In this document: positions 1-6,124 of the stretch, one piece after another
Numbering within the stretch: position 1 is the stretch's first letter
How the letters are laid out: every line of letters begins with the position of its first letter
DNA from: an uncultured SAR86 cluster bacterium
GTDB lineage: Bacteria; Pseudomonadota; Gammaproteobacteria; Magnimaribacterales; D2472
DNA: 15,971 nucleotides
Assembly: GCA_938075575.1 (NCBI GenBank)
Contig: CALJHI010000075.1
Location: 1-15,971, forward strand
Direction of reading: 5' to 3'
The notes under the pieces: generated by a model
The model's input: only the letters and a program-made list of their open reading frames with translations
Databases searched by the model: none
What the model was told of the DNA's origin: nothing
Translations under genes and position numbers: made by a program

Positions 1-424
1 AAGCTGGAATACCTTTTTCAGTATTGCCGCCTCTATAAAGGTTCATTCCAAGCTTTAGCAGCTCATCATCATTTTTAGCTTGACCAACTGAACTTTTGTT
101 AGATTCATAGAAAGCGGAGATATTTAGTAAGTCTGAATCTGAAAGGGTGTTAAGGTAAGGCGTAACTGACATCATTAAAGCATTTTGTCTTTCGCCGCTT
201 TGAAAAAGCTTTAGTTGTTCGTATGTGTATTTTTGATTCTGCCCAGCAAGTTTTGGCCAATCAGCATTCACACTATTACCATCAGAGCCATGACAGGCAG
301 CACATGTTGTAACCAGAGAACTTCCAGCATCTGCATTTCCTTTTTCAGCAGACTGGGGCATTTCTTTCTCAGCAGCGTTAAGAGACATTCCGATAATAGA
401 TAAGAGTAATAAAATTAATTTCAT
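1..424 (-). CDS. Cytochrome c4-type dihaem cytochrome c, N-terminal part (C-terminus beyond window)
   Basis: This is a periplasmic electron carrier that probably passes electrons to terminal oxidases such as the aa3 enzyme encoded at the other end of the window. Seen: reading inward from the ATG at 424, a short Lys start and hydrophobic signal peptide (about residues 1-18, ending near LNAA), then the haem-binding motif CAACH (C41, C44, H45). A Met-Met pair in NALMMSVTP can supply the axial ligand, followed by LSDSDLLNISAFYES. The second domain begins with LYRGGN...GIPA just before the window edge, which is the usual entry to the second CxxCH of cytochrome c4; that second haem site is not visible. 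About 141 codons are present of roughly 200. It is transcribed divergently from engB. A c4 gene near engB and polA is a known gammaproteobacterial arrangement. Other class I dihaem cytochromes remain possible. Confidence 0.88.
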   Translation of the reverse strand, partial: MKLILLLLSIIGMSLNAAEKEMPQSAEKGNADAGSSLVTTCAACHGSDGNSVNADWPKLAGQNQKYTYEQLKLFQSGERQNALMMSVTPYLNTLSDSDLLNISAFYESNKSSVGQAKNDDELLKLGMNLYRGGNTEKGIPA

Positions 425-457
425 TTTTTTATTTTATATGGTTCTTGTGGTGTGTGT

Positions 458-486
458 ATTATAAACATAGGTTGGTATGATATAAA
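458..486 (-). promoter_or_regulatory. Candidate sigma70 promoter for the cytochrome c4 gene
   Basis: On the minus strand a perfect -10 TATAAT lies at 463-458. A -35-like TTTATA (4 of 6 consensus) at 486-481 is separated from it by exactly 17 bp. The predicted start is near 451, giving a leader of about 27 nt to the ATG at 424. It overlaps the candidate engB promoter on the other strand. Read by eye only; AT-rich DNA produces such matches by chance. Confidence 0.45.
473..481 (+). promoter_or_regulatory. Candidate extended -10 promoter for engB
   Basis: TGG-TATGAT matches the extended -10 pattern TGnTATAAT with one mismatch, and no good -35 sits upstream. Transcription would start near 488, only about 6 nt before the engB ATG at 494. 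No Shine-Dalgarno sequence precedes that ATG, which fits a near-leaderless message. This is inference from the sequence alone. Confidence 0.35.
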
Positions 487-493
487 CGATTAA

Positions 494-1072
494 ATGAAAA
501 ACCTTTTTAAAAAAACCGAGTTTATGCTTGGTGTTACTAAATACAAGAACCTTCCGGTTGATGAGGGGTCTGAGGTATTACTTGCCGGAAGGTCTAATGC
601 TGGTAAGTCTAGCGCTCTAAATGCCTTAACTGAAAATCCTAAGTTAGCAAGAATAAGTAAAACTCCTGGCAGGACAACTGAGATAAATTTTTTTGGTGTA
701 GATGAGTCTTTGAAACTTGTTGATCTTCCTGGATATGGTTTTGCAAAGTCTAGTTTTCATAAAAGAAAGGATTGGGCACCCCTTTTGGAGGAGTACTTTG
801 CTAAAAGAGAGTCATTGAAAGTTGTGGTTATCTTTATGGATATAAGACATCCTCTAAAGGATAGCGATAGAGACATGATAGATCTTTGTAATAGCTCTGA
901 TGTGCCTTTTATTCCTGTTCTAACCAAAAGTGATAAGCTTTCGAATAATCAAAAATTTAAAGCAGTCGCCGAAGTAAATAAAAAAATGAAAGGCTGTGAG
1001 GCAATTGCTGTATCCTCTAAAGATTTAAAGGGCTTTGACAGACTTTCAAAATCTATACTGGAATTCTGCTAG
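494..1072 (+). CDS. engB: EngB/YihA/YsxC ribosome-assembly GTPase
   Basis: This is a small cytoplasmic GTPase of the TrmE-Era-EngA-YihA-Septin group, needed in many bacteria for late assembly of the 50S ribosomal subunit. Seen: a complete 192-residue protein with all G motifs in order. G1 is GRSNAGKSS at 32-40 (K38), G2 Thr lies in GRTTEINFF near 61-62, G3 is DLPGYGFA from 77, G4 is TKSDK at 144-148 and G5 is SSK near 174. The length is normal for the family. The ATG at 494 has no obvious Shine-Dalgarno sequence. Its TAG stop overlaps by one base the GTG of the next gene (TAGTG), so the two are probably co-transcribed and coupled. As in E. coli, engB points toward a polA that points back at it, although two genes lie between them here. 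Confidence 0.97.
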   Translation: MKNLFKKTEFMLGVTKYKNLPVDEGSEVLLAGRSNAGKSSALNALTENPKLARISKTPGRTTEINFFGVDESLKLVDLPGYGFAKSSFHKRKDWAPLLEEYFAKRESLKVVVIFMDIRHPLKDSDRDMIDLCNSSDVPFIPVLTKSDKLSNNQKFKAVAEVNKKMKGCEAIAVSSKDLKGFDRLSKSILEFC

Positions 1073-1599
1073 TGCTTACATATCAAAATCAGAATTGTGA
1101 TCTTACTCTAGCCGAGGGCCTTCAGTGCTACTATGACTCATTCCCTAAAGATAAAGAGATTTTTTTTGATACAAATCAATCGGGAACTCTTCTAAGAGAT
1201 CATGATTGTACTCATGTTATTTTTGGTCTTGACATTAGTTTGGATCAAGAAGCAATCTTAGACACCTGGGTTTTATGGGGATCAAGATTTAAATGGAGCT
1301 ATATTCTTGGCTATAATAGACTTCCTCAAATTAAAGAGTTAACTAAATTCCTTTTCAAAGAATTGGGTATATCAGGCTTCTTTAGGCTCTACTGGAATGT
1401 AATAGCTGTAAAAAGAAAAGTAATATATAGAACGTTTAAGATGAAAAAGAAGTGGCCTTTCAAAGTGCCAGAAGAATATCTTAATATGAAGATAGTAGAC
1501 TTGAGAGATGTTCATGGAATAAGAATATTAGACAAGACAGAGCATAATTATTCACCATTAGAATGGACTGGCTCTATAAATAAGCAGAAATTTGATTGA
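1072..1599 (+). CDS. Coq4-family protein (putative ubiquinone biosynthesis)
   Basis: Seen: 175 residues, no signal peptide or obvious membrane span, starting at a GTG that overlaps the engB stop by one base. Residues 44-60 hold HDCTH followed by eleven residues and Glu (H44, D45, H48, E60). This is exactly the HDxxHx11E metal-binding motif of Coq4, with the family-typical hydrophobic VIFG after the second His. Eukaryotic Coq4 is required for coenzyme Q synthesis, organises the Coq enzyme complex and has been linked to oxidative decarboxylation at ring carbon C1. Bacterial homologues exist but are little studied. Residues 92-120 look helical and hydrophobic/basic, suiting peripheral membrane contact. 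Its 3' end overlaps the convergent downstream gene by 26 bp. Assignment rests on this motif and overall length; the rest of the sequence was not compared with any family alignment. Confidence 0.7.
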   Translation: MLTYQNQNCDLTLAEGLQCYYDSFPKDKEIFFDTNQSGTLLRDHDCTHVIFGLDISLDQEAILDTWVLWGSRFKWSYILGYNRLPQIKELTKFLFKELGISGFFRLYWNVIAVKRKVIYRTFKMKKKWPFKVPEEYLNMKIVDLRDVHGIRILDKTEHNYSPLEWTGSINKQKFD

Positions 1600-2668
1600 A
1601 CAAACTCACAATATATTCTTGTTGAGCCTCATTTGTGGAATGTTTTGATGCTAAGCCCAAATAAAAAATTCCATCTTCCAGGTTTCCAGTGTTTATAAAA
1701 GAAATGCTCATGTATAAGTTTGTTGTTGCAAATAGCTCCTCAAACCCACCTTCCGCTTCAAGATATGTTAAATAAGCCTGTTCATAACTAATAATTTCAT
1801 TAAATTTATTTTGATTAAAGAGAGCGGCAATTAAGATTGAAAAGCTTTCGGCCATCATTTCATCAGAAAAATCACTTATAGAGTTTTTAGATTTTTCTAT
1901 AAATTTATTCATATAGGTTATGGCTCCATCATAATCCAGAGAATAGAATTTAGCTTTAGAGGCCAAAAAATCTAATAGCTTGTGATCTAAGCTTGATTTG
2001 GTTGCCTCTTCAAAAGCAGCTTTGTAATTTCCAGAAGTTAGTGCTCTTTCTGATTTTCTTGCTGCCAACCTTTCTTTATTGCTTATGTGTAAGGGCTCTT
2101 GAAGAACAAATGTAAACCTATGGAGATTTTTGTTTGTTCTAATTGCCTTTCCGCTAAGCTGGGCTGGTTTGTAAGTTATTTTTTTTGCTGAAGCTATTGC
2201 ACTGTTTTTAAATCCTGAGCAATCTTTAAATTCAGCATAAGGGCTTCTAACATCGCCGCATAGCTCTTGAATGACCTCTATGTTTTCAGTTTTTCCAAGC
2301 TCATTAATATCAAAACTTAATAAAACATATCCTTGTAAATTTTGACTTTGCATGTTGGCAGGGTATATAGGTGGCCTTGTTGATAGTTTTTCAAATCGCT
2401 GATAATCGTTATAAACCTCGAGATTGCTTTTAATGCGTTTATTATTTAATAGATAGTATGCGTTATCTAGTTTTGCTGACCTTATACATTTTGTTTCATC
2501 TATGCCTTCAAAGCTTAAACCTTCGTTTTTTACACAAGATTGAAATTTGAGCTTTTCCCTTTCTAAGCTAGACTCAAAATAATTCTTTAATGCACCTTCT
2601 TGCATTGCTATTAGGTTGTTTGATAGCAGCAGTATTATTAAAAAACAAATATTGTTAGTGAGCTTCAT
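1574..2668 (-). CDS. Exported TonB C-terminal-domain protein with helical-repeat C-terminal half
   Basis: Seen: 364 residues. The N-terminus (about 1-21, KLTNNICFLIILLLSNNL) is a signal peptide or a single membrane anchor. Residues about 96-190 resemble the TonB C-terminal fold: a Pro-rich entry RPPIYP, then GYVLLSFDINELGKTENIEV, then SAIASAKKITYKPA and a closing strand RFTFVLQEP. From about 200 to the end there are amphipathic helix pairs of TPR type (ARKSERALTSGNYKAAFEEA, AITYMNKFIEK). Cysteines at 45, 61, 137 and 150 could form disulfides in the periplasm. There is no Pro/Lys-rich spacer and no typical ExbBD-contacting N-terminus, so it is unlikely to be the classical energy transducer. 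The ATG lies inside polA, with a 14-bp out-of-phase overlap, implying translational coupling. The function is not known to me; envelope or peptidoglycan-related work is a guess. Confidence 0.65.
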   Translation of the reverse strand: MKLTNNICFLIILLLSNNLIAMQEGALKNYFESSLEREKLKFQSCVKNEGLSFEGIDETKCIRSAKLDNAYYLLNNKRIKSNLEVYNDYQRFEKLSTRPPIYPANMQSQNLQGYVLLSFDINELGKTENIEVIQELCGDVRSPYAEFKDCSGFKNSAIASAKKITYKPAQLSGKAIRTNKNLHRFTFVLQEPLHISNKERLAARKSERALTSGNYKAAFEEATKSSLDHKLLDFLASKAKFYSLDYDGAITYMNKFIEKSKNSISDFSDEMMAESFSILIAALFNQNKFNEIISYEQAYLTYLEAEGGFEELFATTNLYMSISFINTGNLEDGIFYLGLASKHSTNEAQQEYIVSLFNQISAYL

Positions 2669-5357
2669 TCCAATTAGCCCCTATTTGGGCATCTGCTATT
2701 AATGGAATATCTAGAGTTACAGTTTCTTCCATCATTTTTTTTACTAGCATAAGAGTTTCTTCGGCAATTTCCTGCGGGGCTTCAAATATTAACTCGTCAT
2801 GAACTTGCATTATCATTTTCACTTCTTTCATTTCTGTAGATAAATATTTATCAATATCTATCATTGCTTTTTTAATAATATCTGCTGCTGAGCCCTGAAG
2901 TGGTGCATTAATGGCGGCTCTTTCTGCAGCCTGTCTTCTCAATCCATTGGCTGCATTGATTTCATTTAAATATAGTCTTCTTCCCATAAGAGTCTCTACA
3001 TACATATTTTCCTTAGCTTTAATTTTTGTATTCTCAATGTAGTCTTTAACGCCTGTATATCTTTCAAAATAAGTATCAAGATATTGCTGTGCCTCTGCTC
3101 TTGGAATATCGAGCTGACGCGTCAGACCAAATGCGGACATGCCATACATAAGTCCAAAATTTATGGCCTTTGCGCTTCTTCTTTGGTCAGAAGTTACAGC
3201 TTCAAGCTCTGTATTAAAAACCTCTGCTGCTGTTGCTGAGTGAATATCTAAATTATTGTTAAATGCATATGTTAAATTCTTGTCCTTTGAAAGGTGCGCC
3301 ATAATTCTTAGCTCTATTTGTGAGTAGTCTGCAGATATTAATACATTGCCTTTTTCAGGTACAAAAGCTTCTCTTATCCTTCTTCCCTCAGCTGTTTTGA
3401 TTGGGATGTTTTGTAGATTTGGTTCTGTGGATGAAAGCCTTCCAGTGGAAGTTACAGCTTGTTGGTAAGAAGTATGAATTCTTTTTGTCTTGGGGTTCTC
3501 TATCTTTATTAAGCTATCGGTATAAGTTGATTTTAACTTTGCCAATCCTCTATATTCTAAAATTATTTTTGGCAGCTCGTATTCTTCAGATAATCTTTTA
3601 AGTGTTTCTTCATTAGTTGAAGGCTGGCCTTTTGGTGTTTTCTTTAGGATTGGAAGTTTAAGTTTTTCATATAAAACTTCTAGCAATTGCTTAGGAGAGT
3701 CTAGATTAAACTCGCCTCCGGCTATTTTAAAGGCTTGAATGGAGAGTTTTTCTATTTTTTCTGAAAGCTCCTCTGAATGTGCTGCCAATTTGTCTTTATC
3801 AACCTTAGCTCCATTAGCCTCAACGCTAGCAAGAACATGGACAAGAGGGTATTCAATAGTTTTTAAAAGCTCTATTTGAGTTGGCTTGTCTTTTAAAAGT
3901 TCATTTAACTTGTTGTATAGTCTTAGGGTAATATCTGCATCTTCTGCTGCATAATGTGAAGCAATATCAATTTTAACTGCTGAAAAACTTATCTCTTTTG
4001 AGGCTGTGCCGGCTACATCAGAGTACTTGGTAGTTTGATAGTCAAGATAAAATTCTGCGAGCTTATCCATGCCGTGTCTGGTAGCAGTACTGTTTAAAAC
4101 ATATGACATCAGCATCGTATCTGCTAAAAATTTATCTAAAATGATTCCATGTCTTGATAAGATTGGTATATCAAATTTTAAGTTTTGCCCTACTGCTTTA
4201 TTAGCATTGTTCTCAATAGTACTGCCAATAATTTTCTGCACTTGGTCCATTTTTAACTGCTTTGGGCATCCATCATAATCATGCCCTATCGGAATATAAC
4301 ATCCAGCCCCTTCATCAATTGATAAAGATATTCCTACTAAATTTGCTGTTATTGTATCCAGGGAGTCTGTCTCTGTGTCAATTGCGAAGTGACTGCATTT
4401 ATCTATATTGCTCGCCCAAGTTTCAAGGTCTTTTTCATTGAAAATGGTTTTGTAATTTGAATTTAGGGCGGTTTCTTGCTCTTCATCTTTTTTATCTGCT
4501 TTCTTGGCTTTTGGTTCGCTTGCTTGAGGAGCTTTAAATCCAAGCTCCTCAAAGAGCTCTGACAATCTTTCGTTGTTAGCTTTTTGCTCAAGAAGGCTAT
4601 CGAATGATACGCCTATATCAACATCATTTTTTAAGGAAACAAGCTCTATGTTTCTGTCTAAGTCTCCTAGTGATGATCTTAAGTTTTCACCAACTTTCCC
4701 CTTAATATTTTCTGCGTTTTCTTTGATCTTTGTAATATTTCCATATTCATTTAGCCATTTTGCTGCCGTTTTGATTCCCACCTTTGGAACCCCTGGTATA
4801 TTGTCAGAGGTATCCCCTACTAGAGCTAACATGTCTCTAATTTGATTTGGTTTAACTCCAAATTTTTCAAAAACTTTTTCTTCATTGAAAATCTGGTGAG
4901 ACATGGTATTCATCATGGTTGAAATTGGATCTTCAACAAGCTGCATCAAGTCTTTGTCTAAAGAGGATATAACTGATTTAAATTTATTTTCTTTTGCTAA
5001 TTTAACTAAAGTTGCAATCACATCATCGGCCTCTACTCCTGAAATTTCAATTAAGGGGAATCCTATTGCTTTGCATATATCTTTTAGAGGGGCGAGCTGC
5101 TCTCTCAAGTCATCAGGCATTGGGGGTCTGTTAGCTTTATATTCTTTATAAACATCAGATCTAAAAGTTTTTCCTTTTGCATCAAAGACAACAATAATTG
5201 GAGACCCCTCGCTATCTTTCTTTAGGGTGGTGAGCATATTGGTGACACCTTTAATGGCTCCTGTTGGGAGTCCTGATGGAGATGTAAGAGGTGGCATTGC
5301 ATGATATGCCCGATATAAATATGAAGAGCCATCAATAATAAAAATTCTATCTTTCAT
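2655..5357 (-). CDS. polA: DNA polymerase I
   Basis: This enzyme fills gaps and removes RNA primers during replication and excision repair. The gene is complete, 900 residues (E. coli about 928). The N-terminal 5'-3' exonuclease (about 1-285) carries DGSSYLYRAYHA at 9-20, GVEADD near 107 and GDTSDNIPGVPKVG from about 181. A Lys/Glu linker spans about 278-298. The 3'-5' proofreading domain keeps its acidic pair in IDTETD (D327, E329), so it should be active. The polymerase domain has motif A DYSQIELRI (D677), motif B RRSAKAINFGLMYGM (R726, K730, F734, Y738) and motif C QVHDE (H853, D854, E855). It ends in NWNEAH, like other gammaproteobacterial PolA. An AAAGG Shine-Dalgarno sits 7 nt before the ATG. 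It is divergent from dsbB, and its stop lies inside the start region of the TonB-CTD gene. Confidence 0.99.
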   Translation of the reverse strand: MKDRIFIIDGSSYLYRAYHAMPPLTSPSGLPTGAIKGVTNMLTTLKKDSEGSPIIVVFDAKGKTFRSDVYKEYKANRPPMPDDLREQLAPLKDICKAIGFPLIEISGVEADDVIATLVKLAKENKFKSVISSLDKDLMQLVEDPISTMMNTMSHQIFNEEKVFEKFGVKPNQIRDMLALVGDTSDNIPGVPKVGIKTAAKWLNEYGNITKIKENAENIKGKVGENLRSSLGDLDRNIELVSLKNDVDIGVSFDSLLEQKANNERLSELFEELGFKAPQASEPKAKKADKKDEEQETALNSNYKTIFNEKDLETWASNIDKCSHFAIDTETDSLDTITANLVGISLSIDEGAGCYIPIGHDYDGCPKQLKMDQVQKIIGSTIENNANKAVGQNLKFDIPILSRHGIILDKFLADTMLMSYVLNSTATRHGMDKLAEFYLDYQTTKYSDVAGTASKEISFSAVKIDIASHYAAEDADITLRLYNKLNELLKDKPTQIELLKTIEYPLVHVLASVEANGAKVDKDKLAAHSEELSEKIEKLSIQAFKIAGGEFNLDSPKQLLEVLYEKLKLPILKKTPKGQPSTNEETLKRLSEEYELPKIILEYRGLAKLKSTYTDSLIKIENPKTKRIHTSYQQAVTSTGRLSSTEPNLQNIPIKTAEGRRIREAFVPEKGNVLISADYSQIELRIMAHLSKDKNLTYAFNNNLDIHSATAAEVFNTELEAVTSDQRRSAKAINFGLMYGMSAFGLTRQLDIPRAEAQQYLDTYFERYTGVKDYIENTKIKAKENMYVETLMGRRLYLNEINAANGLRRQAAERAAINAPLQGSAADIIKKAMIDIDKYLSTEMKEVKMIMQVHDELIFEAPQEIAEETLMLVKKMMEETVTLDIPLIADAQIGANWNEAH

Positions 5358-5397
5358 GTATATGCCTTTATGGATATATCATCGTGCTTGTTTTCTC

Positions 5398-5404
5398 TAT
5401 AATA
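5398..5404. promoter_or_regulatory. Candidate shared -10 region of the divergent polA and dsbB genes
   Basis: The 71-bp gap between the polA and dsbB starts contains TATAATA at 5398-5404. On the plus strand this is a perfect TATAAT at 5398-5403, which would start dsbB transcription near 5410 and leave about 19 nt of leader. On the minus strand the same bases read TATTAT (5404-5399), which would give polA a leader of about 34 nt carrying its AAAGG site. No strong -35 was found for either direction. If both are used, the two polymerases would compete for overlapping DNA. Confidence 0.4.
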
Positions 5405-5428
5405 TGTAAGCTAACGATATAAATCATT

Positions 5429-5944
5429 ATGTTTAATAAAATTACCAAACTTATTAGTACAGTTTATCAAAACTATTTTGAATTAGGTGCGGCCGTGGGT
5501 GCAATACTTATTGTATGCATTGCAATCATTATGGATACTTATATGTATCTTAATGCATGTCCTCTATGCATTATGACTAGATATCTTTTTATTTTTATTG
5601 CAATAGCATCAATCATCGGATATTTAGTAAAAAGAGCTAAAGTTTTAACAAGGTTGCTAACAATATTTTTTGCTATGTTGGGCTTGGTGGTGAACTCTAG
5701 ACAAATTTATCTTCAAAACCTTTCAGAGGAAGAGATAGCAATGCTTGCGCCTAATTGTGGGATGCCTCTAGAAACCCAAATAGAGTTTTTTGGTTTTTAT
5801 GCTGGCATAATGAATGCCTTTCAGGGCGGCCCAACCTGCGCTCAAGATGGTTGGAGATTTCTTCTAAACTTTGCGGAGTGGGCTTTTGTCTTTTTTTCTA
5901 TATATATAATAGCCTCAGCTCTTAAATTATTTACCTCTAAGTAG
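5429..5944 (+). CDS. dsbB: Disulfide bond formation protein DsbB
   Basis: This inner-membrane enzyme reoxidises periplasmic DsbA and passes the electrons to ubiquinone. Seen: 171 residues, the usual family size, with four hydrophobic segments at roughly 20-38, 47-66, 71-88 and 146-166. The quinone-linked pair is CPLC (C44, C47), just after the first membrane segment. The second periplasmic pair is C110 (APNCGMPLE) and C137 (GGPTCAQDGW), the DsbB pattern. An Arg follows the first pair (MTRY), as in the family. No Shine-Dalgarno precedes the ATG. It is transcribed away from polA and is followed by the longest gap in the window. DsbA is not in this window; in E. coli it is dsbA, not dsbB, that lies near polA. 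Confidence 0.95.
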   Translation: MFNKITKLISTVYQNYFELGAAVGAILIVCIAIIMDTYMYLNACPLCIMTRYLFIFIAIASIIGYLVKRAKVLTRLLTIFFAMLGLVVNSRQIYLQNLSEEEIAMLAPNCGMPLETQIEFFGFYAGIMNAFQGGPTCAQDGWRFLLNFAEWAFVFFSIYIIASALKLFTSK

Positions 5945-5947
5945 TTT

Positions 5948-6052
5948 TTATGTAGTAAGGCTACACAAATTAATGCCTTTCATTGTCTATTTTAAAGCAT
6001 TCTTTTGATTAATTGACACAATAAGTCAATTGTTTTTTACTTCACTACATAA
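5948..6052. repeat. Inverted repeats in the dsbB-pckA gap
   Basis: TTATGTAGT at 5948-5956 is repeated in inverted form as ACTACATAA at 6044-6052. The left arm is also part of a compact palindrome, TGTAG-taagg-CTACA, at 5951-5965. These could be operator half-sites for a regulator of pckA, or RNA structure at the end of the dsbB message. No binding protein can be named from the sequence, and a 9-bp match in AT-rich DNA may be chance. Confidence 0.3.
6011..6038 (+). terminator. Possible Rho-independent terminator after dsbB
   Basis: AATTGAC at 6011-6017 pairs with GTCAATT at 6025-6031 across a 7-nt loop. It is followed by G and six T residues (6033-6038). The geometry fits an intrinsic terminator on the plus strand, but the stem is only 7 bp with two G-C pairs, so it would be weak. 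It lies 67 bp after the dsbB stop and before the pckA promoter candidates, which is a sensible place for transcription to end. Confidence 0.45.
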
Positions 6053-6064
6053 GTCTGTAAATTT

Positions 6065-6115
6065 TTAACATTTTTAAAAGATGCTATATAAATACTTAAC
6101 CTTAATACCTATAAT
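6065..6115 (+). promoter_or_regulatory. Candidate promoters for the pckA-gshA-MDR operon
   Basis: Two overlapping candidates are visible. TTAACA (6065-6070, 5 of 6) is followed after 16 bp by TATAAA (6087-6092, 5 of 6), giving a start near 6099 and about 26 nt of leader. A second, perfect TATAAT at 6110-6115 has no good -35 and would start transcription only about 3 nt before the ATG at 6125. No Shine-Dalgarno precedes pckA in either case. Which one is used cannot be told from the sequence. Confidence 0.45.
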
Positions 6116-6124
6116 AAAAATAAG

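Noticed and set aside
215..403. Plus-strand 62-codon frame opposite the cytochrome c4 gene
   Set aside because: The minus strand here encodes a clear CxxCH cytochrome; the plus frame is a shadow.
2655..2668. A frameshift joining polA and the TonB-CTD gene
   Set aside because: polA ends naturally in NWNEAH like its relatives, and the next protein has its own signal peptide, so these are two overlapping genes and not one broken gene.
4573..5151. Plus-strand open frames inside polA (4573-4845, 4903-5151 and others)
   Set aside because: They are antisense to a fully conserved polA, match no family I recognise, and have the composition expected of a reverse-strand shadow.
6013..6041. TTGACA at 6013-6018 as the pckA -35 box
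   Set aside because: The hexamer is perfect, but at 17 bp the partner is TTTACT, and the bases are better explained as one arm of the terminator-like hairpin. The closer TTAACA-TATAAA pair is preferred.
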